DNA of 46,531 bases from Streptosporangium minutum (GTDB taxonomy: Bacteria; Actinomycetota; Actinomycetes; Streptosporangiales; Streptosporangiaceae). This document shows positions 33,299-41,636 of the stretch, piece after piece (within the stretch, counting starts at the first letter, position 1; every line of letters starts with the position of its first letter). A model generated the notes under the pieces. The model saw nothing but the letters and a program-made list of their open reading frames with translations, was not told where the DNA came from and made no database searches. The translations under genes were made by a program, and so were the position numbers. The DNA lies in NCBI RefSeq assembly GCF_002149035.1, contig NZ_NGFP01000040.1, positions 1 to 46,531 of the forward strand, written 5' to 3'.

Positions 33299-34356
33299 CA
33301 GGAGCTCACCACCGTGGCGCAGCGGGTCCATCGGGACACCTCGGCCGCGCCGGGGTGGGCGATCTCCTCGGGTTCGGCCGCTGGAGGGCGGCCGAGCAGG
33401 TCGTGCGCGGCGCAGTAGGCGTCGTCGAAGACCGTGGTGTAGTAGCGGGCGGGCCCGTCGGGGAAGATCGCCACGATGCGGGTGTGCGGCGGCAGCACCC
33501 GGGCGCACCAGGAGGCGACCACCGTGACGGCGCCGACGCTCCAGCCGCCGGTGGTGTAGTGGGTGGCGGCCAGCTTCCGGCTGGCCCACACCGCCTCGTG
33601 CGGGGCGACCCAGTGCACCTCGTCGAACGCGTCGTAGGCGACGTTGCGCGGGCGGATGCTGCTGCCGAGGCCTCGCATCAGCCGGGGCCGCGCCGGCTGG
33701 CCGAAGATCGTCGATCCGGTGGCGTCCACGCCGATCAGGCGCGTGCGCGGGGAGAACCGGCGCAGCACGCCGATGATGCCCGCCGAGTGCCCCCCGGTGC
33801 CGACGCTGCACACCAGCACGTCTACGCGGCCCACCTGGACGATCAGTTCGTGGGCCAGCTCCGCGTAGGCGTCGACGTTGTCGGGGTTGTCGTACTGGCG
33901 GGCCCAGTAGGCGTCCGGATGGGCTCTGAGCAGCTCGTCCACCCGGTCCAGGCGGGCCTGCTGCCAGCCGCCCGCCGGGTGCGGCTCGGCGACGGTCTCG
34001 ATACGCGCGCCGTACGCGGCCAGCATGCCGTGCACGATGGCCTCCATGCCGGGATCGGAGACCACCGTGACCGGATGGCCGTGCACGATTCCGGCCAGCG
34101 CGAGACCGAGCCCGAAGGTTCCCGAGCTGGAGTCGACGAGCATCGCACCGGGGGCGAGCTCCCCTCGGGCGCGGGCGCGCTGGACGATGTGCAGCGCGGG
34201 ACGGTCCTTCAGCCCGCCGGGGTTGGCTCCCTCCAGCTTGGCCCAGAACGCCCGGCCTCCGGGGGCGAAGGGTTCACCGATCCGGCAGACGGGGGTCTTG
34301 CCGACCAGGTCGGCGAGGTGTGGCGATTGGATGTGGACAGCGGAAATTGACGACAT
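33298..34356 (-). CDS. Cysteine synthase-family PLP enzyme (OASS fold)
   Basis: This protein has 352 residues. The fold-type II marks are clear: the PLP Lys in [11 protein letters not shown], the Ser/Thr loop [16 protein letters not shown], and the phosphate-binding VGTGGHSAG. The lysine motif is one residue shorter than PGGSVKDR of CysK, and the sequence departs from CysK/CysM in its C-terminal third. It belongs to a side branch rather than the housekeeping enzyme. Its one-base overlap with an MFS gene suggests synthesis and export of a non-protein amino acid, as in the SbnA-type step to diaminopropionate precursors; this is inferred. The promoter region lies at 34357-34439 behind a small membrane-protein gene on the same strand. 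Confidence 0.8.
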   Translation of the reverse strand: MSSISAVHIQSPHLADLVGKTPVCRIGEPFAPGGRAFWAKLEGANPGGLKDRPALHIVQRARARGELAPGAMLVDSSSGTFGLGLALAGIVHGHPVTVVSDPGMEAIVHGMLAAYGARIETVAEPHPAGGWQQARLDRVDELLRAHPDAYWARQYDNPDNVDAYAELAHELIVQVGRVDVLVCSVGTGGHSAGIIGVLRRFSPRTRLIGVDATGSTIFGQPARPRLMRGLGSSIRPRNVAYDAFDEVHWVAPHEAVWASRKLAATHYTTGGWSVGAVTVVASWCARVLPPHTRIVAIFPDGPARYYTTVFDDAYCAAHDLLGRPPAAEPEEIAHPGAAEVSRWTRCATVVSS

Positions 34357-34439
34357 GATGCACCCTTGTGATGGTCGCTGATCTTTGACGGCACGTCGGT
34401 GAGCCGCGCGTCCCGGTGGACGGCGGCTTCTCGTGCCTG

Positions 34440-34817
34440 TCAGCAGCGACAGACCTCCAGGGTGTTGGTCAGCACCGACCGGGCCCGGTAGCCGGCGGGC
34501 GGGGCCCGGCCCGGCCTGCCGAGCACCGGCGGGGCCGGGAGCGGGGTGACGGCGCCGGCGAGCTCACCGGCCGCCGGTGCCGGCGGCGGGGTCCAGACGG
34601 TGGGGGGCACGCACGCCGCCGTATGGGCCTGCTCGCAGTGGTGGTCCTGCGAGGGCGGGTGCGGATCCGCCGCGACGGCCGCGACGGCCTGGCCCTGCCG
34701 GTCCTCGTACGGCGTCGCGGCGTGGCTCCACATGTGGATCACCGTGAGGGTTCCGACCAGCAGGACAAGCCACACGGCTCCGCGTGGCTTGCTCCGGGTC
34801 CCCCACTGCATGCTCAT
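34440..34817 (-). CDS. Small membrane-anchored His/Cys-containing protein, unrecognised
   Basis: This protein has 125 residues. One N-terminal hydrophobic helix ([15 protein letters not shown]) is followed by a Pro/Ala-rich extracytoplasmic part with [11 protein letters not shown] and a C-terminal LEVCRC. The style resembles small metal-related exported proteins of actinobacteria (DUF6153/LpqS-like), but I cannot make a firm match. It lies upstream of the PLP enzyme on the same strand with an 83-base gap, and has an inverted-repeat site just upstream. Confidence 0.5.
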   Translation of the reverse strand: MSMQWGTRSKPRGAVWLVLLVGTLTVIHMWSHAATPYEDRQGQAVAAVAADPHPPSQDHHCEQAHTAACVPPTVWTPPPAPAAGELAGAVTPLPAPPVLGRPGRAPPAGYRARSVLTNTLEVCRC

Positions 34818-34842
34818 ATCTAGTGACTTAATGTAGCTGATC

Positions 34843-34860
34843 CACTACAAAGAGTGAAAT
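34843..34860. promoter_or_regulatory. Inverted-repeat site shared with 39743-39762
   Basis: CACTACAAAGAGTGAAAT contains CACT...AGTG half-sites. It lies 26 bases upstream of the small membrane-protein ATG. Nearly the same sequence, two bases longer, sits at the start of the CbiX-like gene. The region up to 35058 holds no gene. Confidence 0.4.
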
Positions 34861-35058
34861 TGGGGGGTTGGGTTCATATCGCGACAGTCGCACTATCCGC
34901 CGCTAAACGGATGAATACCTCTGACCGGCGGAATCGTCGGACCGGCTGGTCCGCCTGACAGGTGTCCGGCCTCCACGGTCAGGGGCCGCGCCTGAACCGC
35001 CGGTCCGCCTGACGGGTGTCCGGCCTCCACGGGCGGTGACCACCGGGTCACGGGCCGG

Positions 35059-36381
35059 TCAGCGGCGGAAGCGCCGGACGAGGTCCCGCACCGCCGCGGC
35101 GAGCAGGTCGACGTCGTCCCGCGAGGTGAACAGCGCCGGAGTCACCCGGACGCAGTCGCCCCTGGCCGGTCCGCCCCGCCGTACTGTGAAGATCCGGTGG
35201 TGCTCGAACAGATGGTCGGTGAGCGCGACGTTGTCGGCCTCCGAGGTGCGTCCGGTGATCCGGAACGCGGTCATGGTCCCGTACATGGCGGGGTCCTCAG
35301 GGGTGAGGATCTCCAGATCGGGGATGTCACGCACCTGGTGGACCCAGCGGTCGCGCAGGAAACGCAGACGGGACTGCTTGACCGGGCCGCCGAGGACCTC
35401 ATGGAAGTCCAGGGCGGTGCCCACCGTGAGAATGGGCGCGACGTCCATGGTGCCGGAGTGGACCCGTGAGCGGATGTCGTCGCCGGGGTAGGTCTCGTCG
35501 GCGAAGGCCGGGTCGATGTCGGCCAGGCGGCCGGCGCGGATGTAGAGGAACCCCGAGCCCAGCGGCGCCCCCATCCACTTGTGCAGGGAGAAGAACGCGA
35601 AGTCCGCCCCGAGGTCACCGATGGTGAAGTCAAGCTGTCCCCATGAGTGGGCGGCGTCGACGATGACGTCGACGCCGCTGTCGCGGGCCATCGCGGTGAT
35701 CTCCCGGACCGGCAGGACGAGTCCGGTGCGGTTGTTCATGTGGCTGAGCAGGAGCAGCTTGACCTTCGGGTGGTCGCGCAGCGCCGTGGCGTAGGCGTCC
35801 AGTACGGCCTGCCGGGTCGCCGGCTCGGGGACGACCATCCGTTCGACGCTCACGCCGCGGCGGTCGCGCAGCCAGTTCATGGCGTAGCGTGCGCTGTGGT
35901 AGTCGAGGTCGGCGTACATCACCGCGTCGCCCGGGCGCAGCCGGTTGTAACCACCGATCAGGTTCTGCAGGGCTTCGGTGCCGCCCCGGGTCAGGGCGAT
36001 CTCCTGCGCCGATGCGCCCAGAACGGTGGCGACGCGCTCCCTGACCCGGTCGGCCTGGGCCTTGTAGGAGGTGCGCAGCAGGCGGGAGCTCTGCTCGTTC
36101 AGATGGTCGACGTTGCGATGGTAGGCCAGGCGCACCGGCTCGGGCATGATCCCGTAGTAGCCGTTCTCCAGGTTGACGAAGTCCGGGCTGACCCGGTACT
36201 GCCGGGCGACGGCGCGCCAGAAATCCTCGTCCAGGGCCAGCCGGTCGGGCCCGACCCCCTGGGGTACGGCCGGCGGCGGCTCGGCGGCGGCCGGCCTCGG
36301 ATCGAGGAGCGCCGGCCCCGGGGCGAGGGAGACAGCCAGCCCGCCGAGCCCCGCGACCATCTGACGCCTGGACATGCCCAT
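35059..36381 (-). CDS. Tat-exported class V aminotransferase (isopenicillin N epimerase-like)
   Basis: This protein has 440 residues from ATG 36381 behind GTGGAG. The first residues MGMSRRQMVAGLGGLAVSLA form a twin-arginine signal, so the folded PLP enzyme is exported. The fold-type I core shows NLENGYYGIMP, the cofactor loop TRGGTEALQNLI, the Asp of VDAAHSWGQL and the Schiff-base Lys in FFSLHKWMGAPLGSG. Class V members include desulfurases, kynureninase and isopenicillin N epimerase; the N-terminal 'N-x-G-x-x-G' layout fits the epimerase-like group best. The substrate is unknown. Its promoter side (36382-36673) holds no clear gene. Confidence 0.82.
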   Translation of the reverse strand: MGMSRRQMVAGLGGLAVSLAPGPALLDPRPAAAEPPPAVPQGVGPDRLALDEDFWRAVARQYRVSPDFVNLENGYYGIMPEPVRLAYHRNVDHLNEQSSRLLRTSYKAQADRVRERVATVLGASAQEIALTRGGTEALQNLIGGYNRLRPGDAVMYADLDYHSARYAMNWLRDRRGVSVERMVVPEPATRQAVLDAYATALRDHPKVKLLLLSHMNNRTGLVLPVREITAMARDSGVDVIVDAAHSWGQLDFTIGDLGADFAFFSLHKWMGAPLGSGFLYIRAGRLADIDPAFADETYPGDDIRSRVHSGTMDVAPILTVGTALDFHEVLGGPVKQSRLRFLRDRWVHQVRDIPDLEILTPEDPAMYGTMTAFRITGRTSEADNVALTDHLFEHHRIFTVRRGGPARGDCVRVTPALFTSRDDVDLLAAAVRDLVRRFRR

Positions 36382-36673
36382 CGAACCACTCCACGCGAGG
36401 CAGCGAGGGTCCGTCACACGGCGGGCCCCGACGATTGCGGCGATCGGGTTCCAGTGTGCGACGGCCCGGCCGCGAAGTCCGGCATCCGCGCCGCACGGGC
36501 GTGGCGGGCAGGCGAGCAGGCGGGGCCGTTCTACTTGATCAAGGTATTCGCGACGACGATGCACAGGCCCAGCAGCATGTCGACGCCCCCCACCCGGCAC
36601 GTGGCCGCCCAGGAGCCGCCGGCGGACCGGGAGGCCCACGCCCCCAGCCGACTCTCCGTTCGGACCCGCCGTT

Positions 36674-37360
36674 TCACCGCGACAACTCGCCGGCCGGGTC
36701 GAGCCGCCCCCGGCCCGATGGCAGGACGCCCGGATCGGCGGGCCCTACGCCCACCGACTGCAGGCCCCGTACGGCGATCTCGATGGCTCTGCGTACCGTC
36801 TCCCATATCTGCTCCGGCGGGTCGCCCCGGTTCAGGCAGGCCATCGTGGCGAGTTTGACCGCTCCGGCGAGGGCGCCGACGACGGCGGCGGCCTCGACGA
36901 GGTCGATCTCCTCGGAGTAGGCCCGGTGGAGCGCCTCGGCCAGCCGCAGCTGGGTGTCGAACAGCAGCCGCAGCCCGCGGGCCTGAAGCACCGGGACCGA
37001 CATGATCAGGCGGGTTCGGACGGGGGTCAGCTCCATGAGGTGATCGGTCCCGGCGAAGGTCCGGGCCATGCTCAGCTCGCCCACGCGGAGCAGGAGCTCG
37101 ACCACAGTCTCCCCTGCCCGCCGATGCGCGATCATGTCGATGATCTCGTCGACGCGCGCCTGCCCGTCGAAGAAGACCACGTCCTCCTTGCTCGCGAAGT
37201 AGCTGAAGAACGTCCGCGTCGAGATGTCCGCCGCCGCGGCGATCTCCGCGACGGTGGTCTCCTCGTAGCCTTTCTCCTCGAACAGGTGCAGGGCCGCCTC
37301 GATCAGCGCGCGACGGGTGCGCAGCTTCTTGCGTTCGCGCAACCCCGGACCATCGACCAT
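36674..37360 (-). CDS. TetR-family repressor, probable regulator of the P450 genes
   Basis: This protein has 228 residues. The TetR helix-turn-helix is clear (ALIEAALHLFEEKGYEETTV, IAAAADISTRTFFSYFASKE). The C-terminal ligand domain is divergent, as usual. It is transcribed away from the P450 gene across a 108-bp AT-rich gap. No strong ribosome site precedes the ATG, which lies next to TGCATGCA; the message may be leaderless. Confidence 0.88.
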   Translation of the reverse strand: MVDGPGLRERKKLRTRRALIEAALHLFEEKGYEETTVAEIAAAADISTRTFFSYFASKEDVVFFDGQARVDEIIDMIAHRRAGETVVELLLRVGELSMARTFAGTDHLMELTPVRTRLIMSVPVLQARGLRLLFDTQLRLAEALHRAYSEEIDLVEAAAVVGALAGAVKLATMACLNRGDPPEQIWETVRRAIEIAVRGLQSVGVGPADPGVLPSGRGRLDPAGELSR

Positions 37361-37363
37361 GCA

Positions 37364-37419
37364 TGCATTTTACTGCATTCCGAGCTTTTCTTCACTCATT
37401 GCAAATTTACATTGAATGC
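37364..37419. promoter_or_regulatory. AT-rich divergent promoter with repeated TGCATT and GAATGC elements
   Basis: TGCATT occurs at 37364-37369 and 37374-37379, ten bases apart. GCATTC near 37375 has an inverted partner GAATGC near 37414. These lie between the TetR and P450 genes and are candidate TetR half-sites. Confidence 0.35.
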
Positions 37420-37468
37420 TGTTTGGTGGAGGTGAGAGGACACGCGTCTACCTACGAGGAGCTGCGTC

Positions 37469-38668
37469 ATGACCGAGGCCCCATCCTGCCCGGTGACCTT
37501 TCCCACCGCCCGCCGGCACCTCTTCGACCCGCCGGGGGAGGTTCTCCAGTGGCAGCGGCAGGGCGCGCTCCACCGGATGACCTTCGCGGACGGCCATCTG
37601 GGCTGGCTGCTGACCGGCCACTCCGCCGCCCGGGCCGTGCTCGCCGACAACCGTTTCAGCAACCGCACCGAGCTGACCCACCCGCCGGTCCCCCATCCGC
37701 TGGCCCGGCAGGAGAACCGGCAGCTCCCTCCGGGGTTCTTCCTGAGGATGGACCAGCCCGAGCACACCCGCTTCCGGCGGCTCCTGACCGGGCAGTTCAC
37801 GGTGCGCAGGATGCGGCAGCTCGAACCGAGGATCGAGGAGATCACCTCCGACCGCCTGGACGCCATGGAGCGGGGCGACCGCCCGGCGGACCTGGTGCAG
37901 TCCTTCGCCCTGCCGATCCCGTCGCTGGTCATCTGCGAGCTGCTCGGCGTGCCGTACGGGGACCGCGCGCAGTTCCAGCGGGATTCGGCCGCGCTGCTCA
38001 ACCTGGACTCCTCGGCCGAGCAGATGAGCGCGGCACTGGTCGACCTCATGGCCTACATGCGCGACCTGGTGCTCCGCAAGCGGGCCGAACCGGCCGACGA
38101 CCTGCTCGGCGGCCTGGTGGCGGGCGGGGAGCTGGACGACGAGGAGCTCGCCGGGGTCGCACTGCTCCTGCTCATCGCCGGCCACGAGACGACCGCGAAC
38201 ATGCTCGCGCTCGGCACCTTCGCGCTGCTGCGCGACCCGGCCCAGCTGGCGCTGCTCCGCGACGACCCGGAGGTGGCCGACAACGCCGTCGAGGAGCTCC
38301 TGCGCTACCTCACGATCATCCACATGGGCCCGGTCCGGACCGCGCTGGAGGACGTCGAGCTCGACGGCCGCCTGATCAGGGCCGGCGAGTCGGTGGCCTT
38401 CTCGCTGCCCGCGGCCAACCGTGACCCCGAGCGGTTCGACGACCCCGACACCCTCGACGTCACCCGGCCGGCGACGGGTCATCTCTCCTTCGGTCACGGC
38501 ATCCACCAGTGCCTCGGCCAGCAGCTCGCCCGCGCCGAGATGCGCATCGCCTACCCGGCGCTGCTGCGCCGCTTCCCCGGACTGCGCCTGGCGGTGCCCG
38601 CCGAGGAGGTCCCCATGCGCTCCCACATGACCATCTACGGCGTGCACCGGCTGCCGGTCACATGGTAG
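37469..38668 (+). CDS. Cytochrome P450 (CYP105-like)
   Basis: This protein has 399 residues; GAGGAG precedes the ATG. The I-helix has AGHETT, the K-helix EELLRY supplies ExxR, and the heme loop FGHGIHQCLGQQLAR carries the thiolate Cys348. The opening CPVTFPTARRHLFDPP and the downstream ferredoxin gene fit the CYP105 group of actinobacteria. It is a soluble class I P450 that should hydroxylate a small hydrophobic molecule. No biosynthetic cluster adjoins it, so detoxification or tailoring of an unknown substrate are equally possible. It is probably repressed by the divergent TetR protein. Confidence 0.93.
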   Translation: MTEAPSCPVTFPTARRHLFDPPGEVLQWQRQGALHRMTFADGHLGWLLTGHSAARAVLADNRFSNRTELTHPPVPHPLARQENRQLPPGFFLRMDQPEHTRFRRLLTGQFTVRRMRQLEPRIEEITSDRLDAMERGDRPADLVQSFALPIPSLVICELLGVPYGDRAQFQRDSAALLNLDSSAEQMSAALVDLMAYMRDLVLRKRAEPADDLLGGLVAGGELDDEELAGVALLLLIAGHETTANMLALGTFALLRDPAQLALLRDDPEVADNAVEELLRYLTIIHMGPVRTALEDVELDGRLIRAGESVAFSLPAANRDPERFDDPDTLDVTRPATGHLSFGHGIHQCLGQQLARAEMRIAYPALLRRFPGLRLAVPAEEVPMRSHMTIYGVHRLPVTW

Positions 38669-38677
38669 GAGGTTCCA

Positions 38678-38869
38678 ATGGATATCAAGGCTGACACCGA
38701 TCGCTGCATCGGAGCGGGCATGTGCGCGCTCACCGTGCCGGAGGTCTTCGACCAGAGCGAGGAGGAGGGGACGGTGGTGCTGCTGGACGCCGACCCGCCC
38801 GCCTCGCGGGAGACGGCGGTCCGCAGGGCCGTGCAGCTGTGTCCGTCGGGAGCCCTGTCCGTCTCCTGA
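38678..38869 (+). CDS. [3Fe-4S] ferredoxin, electron donor to the P450
   Basis: This protein has 63 residues; TAGGAGG precedes the ATG, nine bases past the P450 stop. Cysteines are Cys10 and Cys16 (CIGAGMC, with Ala at the position that would hold the fourth-iron ligand) and Cys in LCPSGAL. This is the usual single-cluster ferredoxin paired with CYP105 enzymes. A ferredoxin reductase is not in the window. Confidence 0.93.
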   Translation: MDIKADTDRCIGAGMCALTVPEVFDQSEEEGTVVLLDADPPASRETAVRRAVQLCPSGALSVS

Positions 38870-38902
38870 CGGGCGGCGAGATCTCCTGACGGGCGGCGAG
38901 AT
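38863..38902. repeat. Perfect 20-bp tandem duplication at the ferredoxin stop
   Basis: CTCCTGACGGGCGGCGAGAT occurs twice in a row (38863-38882 and 38883-38902). The first copy contains the ferredoxin TGA; the second repeats it outside the gene. This is likely a slippage product. Confidence 0.8.
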
Positions 38903-39050
38903 CGGCGGCCCGCGTGGCGCGGGTCGCCGTTCCGCCTGGCGGCACCACCCGTCTCTCGATCGGCGGCAAAGCTATGTTTGCCGCCTTTGTGATAGTTGCC
39001 GGACGGAACGATCTCTAGCCGTGGGACTCCTGAGGCGTTAGCGTCTGCGC

Positions 39051-39608
39051 ATGCGTCACGTTGAGATCTCCGGTAAGAGGCTCCGGCTGAGGGAAGTCAC
39101 GACCACTGACGTGGACGCGCTGCACGCCGTCTACGGCGACCCCACCGCCACCGAGCATCTGCCGTTCGACCCGCGCACCCGCGAGGAGGTCGAGGAGATA
39201 ATCGCCCAGGCGCTTGAGGCCGCACGGGCCGAGCCCCGGCGGCTCTACGTGCTCGCGGTGATCGACCTGGACGACGACGAGGCCGTCGGCGTCGCCCGGC
39301 TGCACATCGAGGCCGACCACCCGCACAGCGCGGAGATCGGTCTCGGGCTCCGCCCCGACCACTGGGGCCGGGGCATGGGCACCGACCTGATCCGGCTGAT
39401 GCTGACGTTCGGCTTCCGGGATCTGCGCCTGCACCGCATCTGGGGCGCCCGCTCCCCCGCCAACACCGCCGCCCAGCTCGCGATGCTGGTCGCCGGGATG
39501 GTCGAGGAGGGCAGGATCAGGCACCACGTGCGGGCCCGGGGCGCCTGGCGCGACTCCGTCGTCCACTCGGCCCTGGAGGACGAGTGGGAGGGACACAGGG
39601 ACATCTGA
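39051..39608 (+). CDS. GNAT acetyltransferase (RimJ/RimL type)
   Basis: This protein has 185 residues: RLRLREVTTTDVDALHAVYG at the start, ~GLGLRPDHWGRGMGTDLIRL for the acetyl-CoA pyrophosphate loop (Q/R-x-x-G-x-G/A as RGMGTD), and LHRIWGARSPANTAAQLAML, the hallmark of the RimJ/RimL group. It transfers acetyl from acetyl-CoA to a protein N-terminus or small amine. The target is unknown. It stands alone between the ferredoxin and CbiX-like genes. Confidence 0.88.
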   Translation: MRHVEISGKRLRLREVTTTDVDALHAVYGDPTATEHLPFDPRTREEVEEIIAQALEAARAEPRRLYVLAVIDLDDDEAVGVARLHIEADHPHSAEIGLGLRPDHWGRGMGTDLIRLMLTFGFRDLRLHRIWGARSPANTAAQLAMLVAGMVEEGRIRHHVRARGAWRDSVVHSALEDEWEGHRDI

Positions 39609-39742
39609 GCGGAAGGTCGTCCCCGGGTGCACCGCGTCCCACCCTGCGGGGCGCGTCCGTCCGCGCGCGGAGGTCGTACCGGGGTCCGCGCGACGGGAAT
39701 TCCGCCCTGGGACGATGTCGTGACGGAATTGCCGCCATTTCT

Positions 39743-39762
39743 CACTACAAAGAGAGTGAAAT
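39743..39762. promoter_or_regulatory. Inverted-repeat site at the start of the CbiX-like gene
   Basis: CACTACAAAGAGAGTGAAAT, the partner of 34843-34860. It overlaps the candidate ATG at 39761, so if it is an operator, binding would block initiation, or the real start is the in-frame GTG at 39782. Confidence 0.4.
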
Positions 39763-40597
39763 GGGCCTAGAGTCCGCGCATGTGAGTGAGAGTTCCATCC
39801 TCCCAGTGCGCGGACGCGCCGTCCGGCCCTCCGGCCGGCATCGCAGGCCCGTGCCCTCCCAGCTCCCGCCCGAGGCACCCGCGCTGGTGCTGGCCACCCT
39901 CGGCGACGCGACAGGCGCCGTCGCCGAGCTGGCCGCCCTCGTCCAGGGGGACAATCCGCAGATCGAGGTCCGGCTGGCCGGTCTCGGCGAGGACGGCAAG
40001 GCGCTGACCGCCGAGCTTGAGGCGGCCGCCCGGGAACGTCCCGAGGACGGCGTCGCCGCCATCGTGGTGCCGGTCCTGACCGGCCCGCACCCGGTCGCGG
40101 ACCGGCTGATCGCCATGGCCGTCGCCGCGAGCGGGGCGTCGGTGACGATCACCGACTCCCTCGGGCCGCACCCGCTGCTCGCCGAGGCCCTGCACATCCG
40201 CCTGGCGGAGAAGGATCTGGCCAGGGCCGATCGGATGCGGCTGCTCAACGTCTCCAGCCCGGTCGACGCGGTCATCCTCGCCACGGTCGGCGGCGAGAAA
40301 GCGGCGGCCGAGGCGCAGCCGACGGCGGTGCTGCTGGCCTCCCGCCTGACGCTCCCCGTCGTGGTGGCCTCCCTGGACAGCGCGCCCGCCGTGGCCGACG
40401 CGGCCGAGCGGCTGCGCGGCATCGGCGCCCAGCGCATCGCCCTGTCCCCGTGCGCCGTCGGCCCGGAGATCGACCCCGGCCTCGCGAGCGCCGCGGCGGC
40501 GGAGATCGGGGCCGAGTGCGCCGACCTCCTCGGCGCGCACGGTCTCATCGCGGACCTCACCGCCCGCGCCTACGGGAGCGTGCTGGCCGAGGACTGA
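39761..40597 (+). CDS. CbiX/sirohydrochlorin chelatase-like protein without chelatase histidines
   Basis: This protein has 278 residues from ATG 39761 (GTG 39782 possible). Two alpha/beta halves follow the CbiX layout: ALVLATLGDATGAVAELAAL, VAAIVVPVLTGPHPVADRLI and LGPHPLLAEAL in the first, and AVILATVGGEKAAAEAQPTA with RIALSPCAVGPEIDPGLA in the second. The metal-binding His of the usual 'HGS' opening is replaced (LATLGD, LATVGG) in both halves, so chelatase activity is doubtful. Such degenerate relatives are annotated CbiX-like in actinobacteria without known role. No cobalamin or siroheme genes are close by. Confidence 0.65.
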   Translation: MGLESAHVSESSILPVRGRAVRPSGRHRRPVPSQLPPEAPALVLATLGDATGAVAELAALVQGDNPQIEVRLAGLGEDGKALTAELEAAARERPEDGVAAIVVPVLTGPHPVADRLIAMAVAASGASVTITDSLGPHPLLAEALHIRLAEKDLARADRMRLLNVSSPVDAVILATVGGEKAAAEAQPTAVLLASRLTLPVVVASLDSAPAVADAAERLRGIGAQRIALSPCAVGPEIDPGLASAAAAEIGAECADLLGAHGLIADLTARAYGSVLAED

Positions 40598-40604
40598 CGT
40601 GAGA

Positions 40605-40653
40605 GGTCCCCTCTGACGGGGCAATAGGAGCCCGTACGTCATCAGAGGGGACC
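40605..40653 (+). terminator. Hairpin terminator after the CbiX-like gene
   Basis: Perfect 12-bp arms GGTCCCCTCTGA (40605-40616) and its complement (40642-40653), eight bases past the stop. The right arm also holds the GAGGGG that would serve the remnant frame at 40658. Confidence 0.7.
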
Positions 40654-40657
40654 GACC

Positions 40658-40818
40658 ATGTCGTTCGGAGAAGAACACGTCGAACGTTACTGGCCACCGA
40701 CGGCGCCGAGGGGCACGAATGGCAGGGTAGGACGGCCGCCTGGCCGTCCTGCGGCGAGTATCTGACGGAGACCGAGCGCGAGATCCCGGTGGTCGTGCCG
40801 GAGCGCGTCTTCTCCTGA
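40658..40818 (+). pseudogene. Remnant of a deazaflavin-dependent nitroreductase-family gene
   Basis: An ATG at 40658 opens ten codons, then homology jumps by one frame at about 40687 to TDGAEGHEWQGRTAAWPSCG and EYLTETEREIPVVVPERVFS. The closing 'T-x-R-E-I-P-V-V-V' matches the C-terminus of the DDN/DUF385 family. The central enzyme is missing and a frameshift separates start from tail, so it is a deleted remnant. Confidence 0.45.
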
Positions 40819-40851
40819 TCCGGGCACGACCGGCGCGGTCACCGCCGGAGG

Positions 40852-41550
40852 TCAGGCCTCCAGCCAGACGTAACCCGCGAAACGGCCGGTCGTCCGGTCC
40901 CTGCGGTGGGAGAACAGGTCGGGGGTCTCGATGGTGCAGCGGGTGTCGTGGGTGACCTCGCCGACGCCCGCCTTGGCGAGCTGCGAGGTGATCGCGGCGC
41001 GCAGGTCGAGGGCGGGGGTGTCCTGGCGGGTGATCGACCACGCCTCGGGGAGGGCGTCCGCCACCTGCCCGCGCAGCTCGGCGGGGACCTCGTAGCAGCT
41101 ACCGCAGGCCATCGGGCCGATCAGGGCGGTCATCCTCGCCGGGTCGGCGCCGCGCGCGGCCATCTCCGCGACCAGGGCCGGGACCACGCCCAGGACGGTG
41201 CCGACCCGTCCTGAGTGCGCGGCTCCGACCAGGCCGGCCTCCGGGTCGGCCAGCAGGACGGGCGCGCAGTCGGCGCAGAGCGCGGCCAGGCCGAGGCCGG
41301 GCACGTCGGTGCAGACCCCGTCCAGCGGCGGCGGGTCGTCACCGAACGGCTCACTCACATACCGGACGTCGGCGCTGTGAACCTGCCGCATGAACACGAC
41401 CCTGTCCAGACCGAACTCGGCCGCGGTGCGGGCCCTGTTGGCGGCGACCGCCTCCGGGTCGTCCCCGCACAGGCCCCCGAGATTGCGGCTGCCGTACGGC
41501 TCGGCGCTGACGCCGCCGTGGCGGTCGGTGATCCTCATCTGAAAGCTCAC
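40852..41550 (-). CDS. pgeF: PgeF/LACC1-family protein (YfiH, purine nucleoside phosphorylase)
   Basis: This protein has 232 residues from GTG 41550. The family metal site is present: His in MRQVHSADV, Cys in LCADCAPVLLAD and His in GAAHSGRVGTV, with DTRCTIETPDLFSHRRDRTTGRFAG at the end as the second half of the site (given as a pattern over ~200-225). Older annotation calls these multicopper polyphenol oxidases. More recent work shows purine nucleoside phosphorylase/adenosine deaminase activity, and a peptidoglycan-editing role has been proposed. In many actinobacteria the gene sits by ftsZ, which is not the case here. Confidence 0.85.
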   Translation of the reverse strand: MSFQMRITDRHGGVSAEPYGSRNLGGLCGDDPEAVAANRARTAAEFGLDRVVFMRQVHSADVRYVSEPFGDDPPPLDGVCTDVPGLGLAALCADCAPVLLADPEAGLVGAAHSGRVGTVLGVVPALVAEMAARGADPARMTALIGPMACGSCYEVPAELRGQVADALPEAWSITRQDTPALDLRAAITSQLAKAGVGEVTHDTRCTIETPDLFSHRRDRTTGRFAGYVWLEA

Positions 41551-41636
41551 GGCCCCGACCTTACCCGCCTCAGGAACCACCTCCCCGGGGCGTTCGTTAC
41601 ACCGATACGCGGATCCCCCGAGAGATTGCGAGCGTC

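Noticed and set aside
36382-36673. Short minus-strand frame ending MLLGLCIVVANTLIK near 36535
   Set aside because: It is only the out-of-frame continuation of a shadow frame across the TetR gene, without start signal; too short to support as a gene.
38863-38902. 20-bp tandem repeat as an attachment site or CRISPR unit
   Set aside because: Only two adjacent copies with no spacer, lying on the ferredoxin stop; simple slippage explains it.
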